Shown here in pieces: positions 24,155-35,010 of a stretch of 64,000 nt of DNA. This stretch comes from Symsagittifera roscoffensis (lineage: Eukaryota > Xenacoelomorpha > Acoela > Convolutidae). The translations under genes and the position numbers were made by a program. Position 1 is the first letter of the stretch. The number at the start of each line of letters is the position of its first letter. The notes under the pieces were generated by a model that was not told the DNA's origin, did not search any database, and saw only the letters and a program-made list of their open reading frames with translations. The stretch is taken from assembly GCF_963678635.1 (NCBI RefSeq), contig NC_087062.1, positions 55,130,473 to 55,194,472 on the forward strand, written 5' to 3'.

Positions 24155-25186
24155 ATGATGGTCTCTGTCGGTTTTCGATTGAATCAAAGTTCTGTTCAAT
24201 AAATGTTTGTCGTAAAGTGCAACGCTTCTCCCTCTTGTGTTTTTTAGTTGTTTCCTTTTTTTAAGGTTTGTTCTATTTGATAGTATTTTCGAAAAGGTTG
24301 TATTGATCTTTTTTTATGCGTAATTGTTCACATTAAACTTAAAAATGAATGCCTCCCAATGAGAAGAAACTCAATATCTCAAATGTGTTGTTTGTCGTGT
24401 CTTAATGCCTTCGTTCATTAACTTCTTTTTCATTTTTCTCTAAAGCGCTGTTTCAAAAATAAAACAATGGGCAGTGTTATCAATTGAAGAGGCTATCAAG
24501 GTCTTCCTAATGGCTTGTAATTTGCTTTACATAACTTTCGTTTTGAATCACTTTTTGTAAGTATTGTAGTTGTATAGTTAAACTCTGTTCTAGAGCTCAA
24601 CAAATGAAAGTGTATGGGCCGTTCTTTCCTGAGCACTTTTTTCTAAATAACTGGTTGAAAATAAGTATTTACAATTTCTGTTCTAGAGCTCAACAATTGA
24701 AATTGTATGGGCCGTTCTTCCTTATGCACTTTTTTCAAAATAACTGGATGAAAATAAGTATTCACAATTTCTACATTTTTTCACATGCTCCTTTGAGCTT
24801 AACTATTACGCAAAAGTGTCTCACGGCAAAAAAAATTTCGAAATAATTTTGTTTTGGTTTTGTTGTTTGTGAAATTACGCCAATTGTTGTCGCAAGCAGT
24901 TTTGGATTTTTCTTCGAACTTTTTGTTGATGCTGAAAAAGTAATTTTTATCGAAAACGTTCTGTTGAACTTTTTACACATTTTCACTCGTGTAATTTGTT
25001 TGAGATGGCTTTCAATTAATTAATCACTTTTAATTGCACCTCATAAAATGGTTTCTAATTGATAAATACTTTTGAACTTTTTCACACTAAAGTAGAATCG
25101 TGTAGTGGAGCACTTTTAGCTTAAAATCATCCTTTTAATACATATTTCAACTGTTTTGTAAGTACTTTTGTATAGTAAGATGTAAT

Positions 25187-25259
25187 CGAGTCTGGAAGGA
25201 TTCGATCCGGCTATCTCCTGATTCGTAGTCAGACGCGTTTTCCGTTGCGCCACAGACCC
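25187..25259 (-). pseudogene. tRNA-Arg(ACG)-like copy, type A, damaged T and D arms
   Basis: Plus-strand CTGGAAGGATTCGATCCGG breaks the T stem, and GTTTTCCG alters the D loop. Confidence 0.72.
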
Positions 25260-25573
25260 ATAAGGCTACGTGTTACTTATTGTTTGAAGCGACATTTTAT
25301 TCAATAACTGTTTTTCAAAAATTGCTACGCTTCTTGTCATACGTTTTAAGTAGGTTCATGATTTATTTAGCTTTGTTTTAATTGATAGTATTTTCATATC
25401 TTTTTTAAAATTTTGAAATTGTGTTTTAAAACTCTGCGCTAAAGCTGATTTAATTAAAAATGTATGGCCGTTCTACGAAGCACTTTTCTCAAAGTAAAGC
25501 TGGATGATAATGAGTTTTCACAGTTTCCAGGTTTTTTTACATGCTTGTTCGAGCTTAACTATTTCGGAGTTTC

Positions 25574-25615
25574 GCGCAACGAATAACGCGTTGTCAGACG
25601 CGTTATTCGTTGCGC
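25574..25615. repeat. Half-tRNA palindrome 8, perfect
   Basis: Perfect 18-bp inverted arms around TGTCAG; opens the first 2.14-kb higher-order unit. Confidence 0.92.
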
Positions 25616-26306
25616 AACAGACCCATGAGGTTAAGTGTTAGTTTTTGATTGAGGCAACTTTTTGTTAATAACTGTATGTGAAAAGTTGCTACGCTTCTTG
25701 TCTAGTTTCAAGTAGATTCATGATTTATTAAGGTTTGTTTTATTTGATAGTATTTTTATATCACTTTTCAAAATCTTGAAGTTTTATAGCAAAATTCTGT
25801 TGCAGAGTTCGTTTAATTAGAAGTGTATGGGCCGTTCTTCCTTAAGCACTATTCTCAAAGTAAGGCTGGATGATAATAAGTATTCACAATTTTTAGGTTT
25901 TTAACATGCTTTTTCGAGCTGAACTATTTAGCAAAAGTTTCTCACGGTATAAATTATTTTCGAAGTGATTTTTTTTGGATCGTTGTTTGTAAAATTACGC
26001 CAATTGTTTTCGCAATCAGTTTTGGATTTTTCTTCGAAGTTTTTGTTGATGCTGAAAAAGTAATTTTTATCGAAAACGTTCTGTTGAAGTTTTTGAACAC
26101 TTTCCCTCGTGTAATTTGTTTGAAATGGCTTCCAATTCTTTAATCACTTTTCATTGCACGTCATGAAATGGTTTCTAATTGATTATTAGTTTCGAATTTT
26201 TGCATAGTAAAGTAGAATCGTGGCGTGGAGCATCTTTAGCTTGAAATCATCCTATTTATTCATCTTATAACTGTTCTATATCTACTTTTGAATAATCAAA
26301 AGTAAT

Positions 26307-26379
26307 AGAGTCTGGCAGCTGTCGAATCTGCAATCTGCTGGTTCGTAGTTGGACGCGTTATTAGTTGCGCTGCAGAACC
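26307..26379 (-). pseudogene. tRNA-Arg-like copy, type B
   Basis: Type B T arm, with GGTTCGTAGTTGG in the anticodon region of the plus strand. Confidence 0.7.
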
Positions 26380-27331
26380 ATGATGTTCTCTGTCGGTTTT
26401 CGATCCAATCAAAATTTTATTCCTTAAATGTTCGTCCTAAAGTACAACGCTTCTCCTCTTATATTTGCTTAGTTTCATATTTTTAAGGTTTGTTTTTTTT
26501 TCGATAGTATTTTTTAACAGGTTGTATAGACTCTTTCTTTTTTATTTGTAATTAATCCTATTAAACCTAAAAATGAAAGCCTACAAATGAGAAGAAACTC
26601 ATTTCTAAGTAACAACAGCTTTTTTATGTTGTTTGTGGTGACTTTGTGCCTCGATCCCCAACTTCTTTTTTCTATTTTCTTAAAGTGCTGATACAAAAGA
26701 AGATTAAGGGGGGTTGTGATCAATTGAAGATGCTCTCAAGTTCTTCTATTTGGCTTTTAGTTTGCTTACATTACTTTTGTTTTCAATCACTTTTTCAAAG
26801 TATTGTAGTTGGTTAGTAAACTCTGTTCTAGAGCTCAACAATTAAAATTTTCTGGGCTGTTCTTCCTTAAGCACTTTTTTCAAGATAAGCTGGATGATAG
26901 TAAGTATTGACGATTTCTAGGTTTTTTTAACATGCTTCTTTGAGCTTAACTATTACGCAAAAGTGTCTCACGGCAAAAAAAATTTCGAAATATATTTTTT
27001 TTGGTTTCGTTGTTTGTGAAACTACGCCAATTAATGTCGGAAACAATTTTGGGTTTTTTTCGGAGTTTTTGTTGTTGCTGAAAAGTTAGTTTTTATGGAA
27101 AACGTTCTGTTGATTTTTTTACACATTTTCACTCGTGTAATTTGTTTGAGATGGCTTTCAATTATTTAATCACTTTTAATTGCACCTCACAAAATGGTTT
27201 CTAATTGATAAATACTTTTGAAATTTTTCACAATAATGTAGAATCGTGTGTGGAGCACTTTTAGCTTAAAATCATCCTTTTAATTCATATTTCAACTGTT
27301 TTGTATGTACTTTTGGATAGTAAGAAGTAAT

Positions 27332-27404
27332 CGAGTCTGGAAGGATTGGAACCGGCAATCTTCTGATTCGTAGTCAGACGCGTTTTCCGTTGCGCCACAA
27401 ACCC
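27332..27404 (-). pseudogene. tRNA-Arg(ACG)-like copy, type A, damaged
   Basis: The B box is broken (GATTGGAACC on the plus strand), with a D-loop change and an acceptor change (CACAAACCC). Confidence 0.72.
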
Positions 27405-27717
27405 ATGAGGATATATGTTAGTTATTGTTTGAAGCGACATTTTATTCAATAACTGTTTTTCAAAAATTGCTACGCTTCTTGTCATACGTTTTAAGTAGGT
27501 TCATGATTTAATTAGCTTTGTTTTAATTGATAGTATTTCCATATCTTTTTAAAAATTTTGAAGTTTTGTTGTAAAACTCTGCCCTAAAGCTGATTTAATT
27601 AAAAGTGTATGGCCGTTCTACGAAGCACTTTTCTCAAGTAATGCTGGATGATAATGAGTTTTCACAGTTTCCAGGTTCATTTACATGCTTGTTCGAGCTT
27701 AACTATTTCGCAGTTTC

Positions 27718-27759
27718 GCGCAACGAATAACGCGTTGTCAGACGCGTTATTCGTTGCGC
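27718..27759. repeat. Half-tRNA palindrome 9, perfect
   Basis: Perfect 18-bp inverted arms around TGTCAG; opens the second 2.14-kb unit. Confidence 0.92.
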
Positions 27760-28452
27760 AACAGACCCATCAGGTTAAGTGTTAGTTTTTGATTGAGGCA
27801 ACATTTTGTTAATAACTGTATGTGAAAAGTTGCTACGCTTCTTGTCTAGTTCCAAGTAGATTCATGATTTATTAAGGTTTGTTTTATTTGATAGTATTTT
27901 TATATCACTTTTCAAAATCTTGAAGTTGTATAGCGAAATTCTGCTGTAGAGTTCATTTAATTAGAAGCGTATGGGCCGTTCTTCCTTAAGCACTATTCTC
28001 AAAGTAAGGCTGGATGATAATAAGTATTCACAATTTTTAGGTTTTTAACATGCTTTTTCGAGCTAAACTGTTTAGCAAAAGTTTCTCACGGTTAAAATTA
28101 TTTTCGAAGTGATTTTTTTTTGGTTTCGTTGTTTGTGAAATTACGCCAATTGTTGTCGCAAGCAGTTTTGGATTTTTCTTCGAAGTTTTTGTTGATGCTG
28201 AAAAAGTAATTTTTATCGAAAACGTTCTGTTGAAGTTTTTGAACACTTTCCCTCGTGTAATTTGTTTGAGATGGCTTCCAATTCTTTAATCACTTTTCAT
28301 TGCACGTCAAGAAATGGTTTTTAAATGATTATTAGTTTCGAATTTTTGCATAGTAAAGTAGAATCGTGGCGTGGAGCATCTTTAGCTTGAAATCATCCTA
28401 TTTATTCATCTTTTAACTGTTTTATATCTACTTTTGAATAATCAAAAGTAAT

Positions 28453-28525
28453 AGAGTCTGGCAACTGTCGAGACTGCAATCTACTGGTTCGTAGTTGGAC
28501 GCGTTATTAGTTGCGCTGCAGAATC
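28453..28525 (-). pseudogene. tRNA-Arg-like copy, type B
   Basis: Type B with additional changes (CAACTGTCGAGACTGC on the plus strand). Confidence 0.7.
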
Positions 28526-29475
28526 ATGATGTTCTCTGTCGGTTTTCGGTCCAATCAAAATTTTATTCTTTAAATGTTCGTCCTAAAGTACAACGCTTCT
28601 CCTCATATATTTGCTTAGGTTCATATTTTTAAGGTTTTTTTGATAGTATTTTCGAACAGGTTGTATAGACTTTTTCTATTTTATTCGTATTTAATCCTAT
28701 TAAACCTGAAAATGAAAACTTACAAATGAGAAGAAACTCATTTCTAAGTAACAACTGCTTTTTTATGTTGTTTGTTTTGACTTTATGCCTCGATCCTCTA
28801 TCTTGTTTTTTCTCTTTTCTTAGAGTGCTGATACAAAAGTAGAGTAAGGGGGGGGGGGTGTGATCAATTGAAGATGCTCTCAAGTTCTTCTAATTGGCTT
28901 TTAGTTTGCTTACAGTACTTTTGTTTTGAATCACTTTTTCAAAGTATTGTAGTTGGTTAGTAAACTCTGTTCTAGAGCTCAACAATTAAAATTTTATGGG
29001 CTGTTCTTCCTTAAGCACTTTTTTCAAGATACGCTGGATGATAGTAAGTATTGACGATCTCCAGTTTTTTTAACATGCTTTTTCGAGCTTAACTATTACG
29101 CAAAAGTGTCTCACGGCAAAAAAGTTTCGAAATAATTTTTTTTTTGGTTTTGTTGTTTGTGAAACTACACCAATTAATGTCGTAAACAATTTTGGGTTTT
29201 TTTCGGAGTTTTTGTTGATGCTGAAAGTAAGTTTTTATCGAAAACGTTCTGTTGATTTTTTTTACCCATTTTCACTCGTGTAATTTGTTTGAGATGGCTT
29301 TCAATTAATTAATCACTTTTAATTGCACATCATAAAATGGTTTCTAATTAATAAATACTTTTGAACTTCTTCACATTAAAGTAGAATCGTGTAGTGGAGC
29401 ACTTTTAGCTTAAAATCATCCTTTTTATTCATATATCAACTGTTTTGTAAGTAGTTTTGTATAGTAAGAAGTAAT

Positions 29476-29548
29476 CGAGTCTGGAAGGATTCGAACCGGC
29501 AATCTCCTGATTCGTAGTCAGACGCGTTTTCCGTTGCGCCACAGACCC
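29476..29548 (-). pseudogene. tRNA-Arg(ACG)-like copy, type A, damaged T arm
   Basis: The T stem GCCGG/CCTTC has two mispairs and the D loop reads GGAAAA; the anticodon arm is intact. Confidence 0.72.
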
Positions 29549-29860
29549 ATGAGGCTATGTGTTAGTTATTGTTTGAAGCGACACTTTTTTCAATAACTGT
29601 TTGTCAAAAATTGCTACGCTTCTTATCATACGTTTTAAGTAGGTTCATGATTTATTTAGCTTTGTCTTATAATATTTTCATATCTTTTTAAAAATCTTGA
29701 AGTTGTGTTGTAAAACTCTGCCCTAAAGCTGATTTAATTAAAAGTGTATGGTCGTTCTACGAAGCACTTTTCTCAAATAATGCTGGATGATAATCAGTTT
29801 TCACAGTTTCCAGGTTTATTTACATGCTTGTTCGATTGTGCTTAACTATTTCGGAGTTTC

Positions 29861-29902
29861 GCGCCACGAATAACGCGTTGTTAGACGCGTTATTCGTTGC
29901 GC
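29861..29902. repeat. Half-tRNA palindrome 10
   Basis: Same structure with one mismatch in the left arm (GCGCCACG) and a TGTTAG centre. Confidence 0.9.
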
Positions 29903-30594
29903 AACAGACCCATGAGGTTAAGAGTTAGTTTTTGATTGAGACAACATTTTGTTAATAACTGTATGTGAAAAGTTGCTACGCTTCTTGTCTAGTTTCAAGT
30001 AGATTCATGATTTATTAAGGTTTGTTTTATTTGATAGTATTTTTATATCACTTTTCAAAATCTTGAAGTTGTATAGCGAAATTCTGCTGTAGACTTCATT
30101 TAATTAGAAGTGTATGGTCCGTTCTTCCTTAAGCACTATTCTTAAAGTAATGCTGGATGATAATAAGTGTTCACAACTTTTAGGTTTTTAACATGCTTCT
30201 TTGAGCTTAACTATTACGCAAAAGTGTCTCACGGCAAAAGTAATTTCGAAATAATTTTTTTTTTGGTTTTGTTGTTTGTGAAACTACGCCAATTGTTGTC
30301 GGAAACAGTTTTGGATTTTTCTTCGAAGTTTTTGTTGATGGTGAAAAAGTAATTTTTATCGAAAACGTTCTGTTGAAGTTTTTGAACACTTTCCCTCGTT
30401 TAATTTGTTTGAGATGGCTTCCAATTATTTAATCACTTTTAATTGCACCTCATAAAATGGTTTTTAATTGATAAATAGTTTTGAACTTTTTCACACTAAA
30501 GTAGAATCGTGTAGTGGAGCACTTTTAGCTTAAAATCATCCTTTTCATTCATATTTCAACATTTTGTAAGTACTTTTGTATAGTAAGAAGTTTT

Positions 30595-30667
30595 CGAGTC
30601 TGGCAGGATTCGAACCTGCAATCTCCTGATTCGTAGTCCGACGCGTTATCCGTTGCGCCACAGACCC
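30595..30667 (-). pseudogene. tRNA-Arg(ACG)-like copy, one anticodon-stem mismatch
   Basis: Same single stem mismatch as the copy at 23327. Confidence 0.65.
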
Positions 30668-31102
30668 ATGAGGGAATATGTAAGTTATTGTTGGAAGCAA
30701 TATTTTATTCAATAACTGTTTGTCAAAAAGTGCTACGCTTCTTGTCATACGTTTTAAGTAGGTTCATGATATATTAAGGTTTGTTTTAATTGATAGTATT
30801 TTCATATCTTTTTAAAAATCTTGAAGTTGTGTTGTAAAACTCTGCCCTAAACCTGATTTAATTAAAAGTGTATGGTCGTTCTACGAAGCATTTTTCTCAA
30901 CGCTTCGTTTTACACCATTTTACCATTTTATAATTGCACCATTTTATAATTGCACCTCATAAAATGGTTTTTAATTGATAAATAGTTTTGAACTTTTTCA
31001 CACTAAAGTAGAATCGTGTAGTGGAGCACTTTTAGCTTAAAATCATCCTTTTCATTCATATTTCAACTGCTTTGTAAGTACTTTTGTATAGTAAGAAGTT
31101 TT

Positions 31103-31175
31103 CGAGTCTGGCAGGATTCGAACCTGCAATCTCTTGATTCGTAGTCCGACGCGTTATCCGTTGCGCCACAGACCC
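31103..31175 (-). pseudogene. tRNA-Arg(ACG)-like copy, two anticodon-stem mismatches
   Basis: As the copy at 30595, with an additional C-A mispair (CTCTTGATTCG on the plus strand). Confidence 0.68.
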
Positions 31176-31857
31176 ATGAGGGAATGTGTAAGTTATTGTT
31201 GGAAGCAATATTTTATTCAATAACTGTTTGTCAAAAAGTGCTACGCTTCTTGTCATACGTTTTAAGTAGGTTCATGATATATTAAGGTTTGTTTTAATTG
31301 ATAGTATTTTCATATCTTTTTAAAAATCTTGAAGTTGTGTTGTAAAACTCTGCCCTAAACCTGATTTAATTAAAAGTGTATGGTCGTTCTACGAAGCATT
31401 TTTCTCAAAGTAATGCTGAATGATCATAAGTCTTCACAAATTCCAGGTTTATTTACATGCTTGTTCGAGCTTAACTATTTCGCAAAAGTTACTCACGACA
31501 ACAAAATTCTTTTCGAATTGATTTGTTTTTTGGTTTCATTGTTTGTGAAACTTTGCAAATTGTTGTTGCAAGCAGTTTTGGGTTTATCTTTGAAGTTTTT
31601 TTTGATGTTGAAAAAATAATTCTTATCGAAAACAATCTGTTGAATTTTTGGAAAACTTTCACTCGTGTAATTTGTTCGAGATGGCTTTCAATTCTTTGAT
31701 CATTTTTCATTGCACTTCATAAAATGGTTTCTAATTGATAATTAGTTTTGATCTTTTTCACACTTAAGTAGAATTGTGTAGTGGAACAAATTTAGCCTAA
31801 AATCATCCTATTCATTCATCTTCAAACTGTTTTATTTGTATTTTCTGATAGTAAAAT

Positions 31858-31938
31858 CCATGCTGGCAGGTGTCGAATCTGTAATCACCTGATTCGATGG
31901 TTCGTTGTTAGACGCGTTATCAGTTGCGCTACAGAACC
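31858..31938 (-). pseudogene. tRNA-like copy, type C, with 8-base insertion
   Basis: Like the copy at 24082, but with a local duplication in the anticodon arm (GATTCGATGGTTCGTTGTTA on the plus strand). Confidence 0.65.
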
Positions 31939-32867
31939 ATGATGGTCTCTGTCGGTTTTCGATTGAATCAAAGTTTTGTTCAATAAATGTTTGTCGTAAA
32001 GTGCAACGCTTCTCCCTCTTATGTTTTTTAGTTGTTTCATTTTTTTGAGGTTTGTTTTATTTGATAGTATTTTCGAAAAGGTTGTATTGATCTTTTTTAT
32101 GCGTAATTGTTCACATTAAACTTAAAAATGAATGCCTCCCAATGAAAAGAAACTCAATTCTAAGTAAAAACTTCTCAAATATGTTGTTTGTCGTGTCTTA
32201 ATGCCTTCGTCCATTAACTTCTTTTTCATTTTTCTCTAAAGCGCTGTTTCAAAAATAAAACAATGGGCAGTGTTATCAAATGAAGAGGCTATCAAAGTCT
32301 TCCTAATGGCTTGTAATTTGCTTTACATAACTTTCGTTTTGAATCACTTTTTTTTGTATTGTAGTTGTATAGTTATACTCTGTTCTAGAGCTCTACAAAT
32401 GAAAGTGTATGGGCCATTCTTCCTTAAGCTTTATTTCCAAAATAAAATTGGATGAAAATAAGTATTCACAATTTCTAGATTTTTTCACATGCTTCTTTGA
32501 GCTCAACTATTTCGCAAAAGTTTCTCACGGCAACAAAATTCTTTTCGAAATGATTTTTCTTTTGGTTGTTGTTTGTGAAACTACGTCAACTGTTGTCGCA
32601 AGCGGCGTTTTTGCTGATGCTGAAAAAGTAATTTTATGGAAAACGTTCTGTTGAAGTTTTTTGAAAAACTTTCACGCGTGAAAATGTTCGATGGTTTCCA
32701 GTTCTTTTCTCTTTCTCATTGCGCCTCATAAAATGATTTATAAATGATTATTTGTTTCGATTTTTTGCATAGCAAAGTAGAATCGTGCAGTGGAGCATCT
32801 TCAGCTTAAAATCATCCTTTTTTCATTTTTGAACTGTATTTTATGTACTTTTGGATAACAAAAAGTA

Positions 32868-32940
32868 ATAGTGTGGCAGGTGTCGCACCTGAAATCTCCT
32901 GATTCGGAGTCAGACGCGTTAGCAGTTGCGCTACAGAAAC
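32868..32940 (-). pseudogene. tRNA-Arg-like copy with CCG anticodon loop
   Basis: The anticodon arm TCTGA-CTCCGAA-TCAGG is fully paired and carries CCG. The B box (GGTGCGACACC) and acceptor are damaged, so this is probably chance decay. Confidence 0.6.
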
Positions 32941-33894
32941 ATGATGGTCATTGTTAGTTTCAATTCATTCAAAGTTTTGTTAAATAAATGTTTGTCCTAA
33001 AATGCAACGCTTCTCTTATGTTTTTAGTAGGTTCATATTTTTTCAAGGTATGTTTTATTTGATTGTATTTTCCAACAGATTGTATGGGGTCTTTCCTTTT
33101 TTTGTGTAATTAGTCACCTTAAACCTAGAATTGAAAGCTTGCCCATGAGAAGAAACTTAGTTCTAAGTTACAACACTTTTTTATGTTGTTTGTCGTGACT
33201 TTATGCCTGGATCCATTACCTTCTTTTTCATTTTTCTTGAATTACTGATTCAAAAATAGAAAATTGGAGTTGTTATCAGTTGAAGATGCTATCGAGTTTT
33301 TAAATGGCTTTTAACTTGCTTTACTTAACTTTTGTTTCAAATCACTTCTTTGAAGTATTTAAGTTCTATAGTAAAACTCTGTTCTAGAGCTCATTCAAAT
33401 AAAAGTGTATGGGTCGTTCTTCATTAAGCACTTTTTTCAAAAATAATGCTGGATGAAAAAAATGTTATCATTTTTCTAGGTTTTTTCACATGCTTTTTTG
33501 AGCTTAAGTATTTCGCAAAATTTTCTCACAAATTTTTTTTTCAAAATTTTTTTTTTGATTTTTTGTTTGTGAAGATACGCCAATTGTTATCGCAAACAGT
33601 TTTTAGTTTTTCTTCCGAGATGTTGTTGATGCTAAAAGTAATTTTCATCGAAAACGTTCTGTTGAAGTTTTTTGAAAACTTTTACTCGTGTTATTTGTTT
33701 GAGATTACTTTCAATTTTTTTAATCTTTTTTCATTGCACGTCATAAAATGGTTAATTACGTTTTCGATGATAATTAGTTTTGAAAATGTTCACACATAAG
33801 TAGAATCATGTAGTAGAGCATCTTTAGATTAAAATCATCCTCCTCATTCAGCTTTCAACTGTTTACTTAGTACTTTTGGATAATGAAGCGTTAT

Positions 33895-33966
33895 CGAGTC
33901 TGGCAGGAATCGATCCTGCAATCTCCTGTTTTGTAGTCAGTCGCGTTATCCGTTCCACACAGACCC
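33895..33966 (-). pseudogene. tRNA-Arg-like copy at array edge
   Basis: The acceptor and part of the T arm are recognisable. The D arm has lost bases (CGTTCCACAC on the plus strand) and the anticodon loop is CTACAAA. Confidence 0.65.
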
Positions 33967-34419
33967 ATGAGCAAATGTGGTAGTTTTTTATTCGGGCAAA
34001 GTTTGTTTAAAAAAGCAGTTAAGGCTTTCCTTTGTTTTGGAATTACGCCAGTGATTGTCGCCAGGAATTTTCGATTTTCTCTACGGAAATTTTTGGTGCT
34101 TAAAATTAATTTTGTTGAATATATTTCTTAAGCCGGTGTAATTTATACATGTGTAATCTGTTGAAGAAAGTATGTAGTTCTATTCATTGGTTTTATCTTC
34201 CAATCTTTATTTCAAAATTTTTACTTGTGTAATTTGTTGAAGAGGGCTTTCAGTTCTTTTATCACTTTTCATTGCACCTCACTAAATGGTTTCTAAGTGA
34301 TTATTAGTTTTGAAAATATTCACACTAAAACAGAATCGTGTAGTGGAGCATCTTTTGCTTGAAATCATCTTATTCATTCATAAGTTAATTTATAAAGTAG
34401 TTTTGGATAACGAAAGTAA

Positions 34420-34476
34420 TAAAATCTACATTCTCCGGATTTGAATTCAGACGCGTTATCTGTTGCCCCACAGAAG
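34420..34476 (-). pseudogene. tRNA-like remnant without T arm
   Basis: Only the anticodon and D-arm region remain (CAGACGCGTTATCTGTTGCC on the plus strand). This is the last copy before the array fades. Confidence 0.55.
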
Positions 34477-35010
34477 TGGTAGTTTTCTGATGCGGGCAAT
34501 TTTTTGTTTAATAAATTTTTGTCCAAAATCGCTATGCTTCTTGTCATATGTTGCTTTGGTAGATTCATTATTTTTTCATGCGTGCTTTAATTGGAAGTTT
34601 TTTCGAGCATAATGTACAGAAATTTGTTTCAGAGTTTTTTGCCTGTTTATTCTAATTCAGTCTAAAATTAAAAGCGTACCAGTGAGAAAAAATTCAATTC
34701 TAATTAAAACGTCTTAATTATGTAATTTGTCCATCGCCTGCTCTTTCTCATCTTTCACGTATTTGATTTTATACTGATTCAAAAGTAAATAGTTCGGATT
34801 TAGTTGCAAGTTCTTCTGAATGGCTTTTACTTTGCTGTATTTTTTCTTTCATATCGCTTTTTTGAATCTTGTAACTGTGTATTAAATTTTAAAACTGTAG
34901 TTTCTTCAATTAAAAACTTATGGGCCATTTTTCCTTAGGCTCTTTTTTAAAGAAAATGCTGAATGATAATAAGTACTCAAGAATTCTAGATTTTATATCG
35001 TTTTTGTTCT

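Larger units (their letters stand above)
14584..25573. repeat. Array block 2c: irregular mixed monomers
   Basis: Hairpins at 14584, 15717, 17520 and 20842 are spaced irregularly (1133, 1803, 3322 and then 4732 bp). Type A and type B tRNA-like copies alternate between them. Internal deletions are visible, for example at about 17,220-17,340, where a monomer jumps from 'TTTTTATCGAA' straight to the sequence after the tRNA. No coding sequence is supported. Confidence 0.8.
25574..29860. repeat. Two 2.14-kb higher-order repeats
   Basis: Units run 25574-27717 (2144 bp) and 27718-29860 (2143 bp). Each is a hairpin, a type B tRNA-like copy (26307, 28453), the type B segment, a type A copy (27332, 29476) and the lead-in to the next hairpin. 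The order is the same throughout, and most differences are single bases or homopolymer lengths. Confidence 0.88.
29861..32000. repeat. Array block 2e with a monomer switch and a short 508-bp monomer
   Basis: The start (about 30,045-30,426) is nearly identical to 11,945-12,326. The sequence then changes abruptly to type A monomer sequence like that near 23,150. The tRNA-like copies at 30595 and 31103 are only 508 bp apart; between them a monomer is cut short and rejoined at about 30,900-30,960 through 'CATTTTA'-rich direct repeats. Confidence 0.8.
1..35010. repeat. tRNA-Arg-bearing tandem satellite array
   Basis: The whole stretch consists of related AT-rich monomers. Landmarks recur in fixed order: a block near 'ATGGGCCGTTCTTCCTTAAG', then 'GCTGGATGATAATAAG', 'GAGCTTAACTATTTCG', 'GCCAATTGTTGTCG', 'GAATCGTGTAGTGGAGCA', a minus-strand tRNA-Arg-like sequence, and 'GCTACGCTTCTTGTC'. 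Thirty-seven tRNA-like copies are recognisable and listed separately. T clearly outnumbers A on the plus strand. Two monomer families exist: type A with 'CTGGCAGGATTCGAACC' in the tRNA-like part, and type B with 'CTGGCAGCTGTCGAATC' plus an extra segment around 'AAATGAGAAGAAACTCATTT'. Small reading frames recur in the monomers but are not kept open between copies, so I do not call them genes. The left end lies outside the window. The right end fades by about 35,010. Confidence 0.93.
32001..35010. repeat. Decayed right edge of the satellite
   Basis: Monomer landmarks remain recognisable ('GTATGGGCCATTCTTCCTTA' at about 32,407, 'GCTGGATGAAAA' at about 33,449, 'AATGCTGAATGATAATAAG' near 34,955). 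Similarity falls steadily towards 35,010, and the tRNA-like copies lose arms. Confidence 0.8.

Noticed and set aside
32868-32940. A functional tRNA-Arg(CCG) gene
   Set aside because: The anticodon arm pairs, but the B box and acceptor stem are damaged and it lies in the decayed edge of the array.
1-35010. Spliced-leader, 5S rRNA or spliceosomal snRNA genes in the monomers
   Set aside because: I looked for their conserved cores and found none; only the tRNA-Arg-like part is recognisable.
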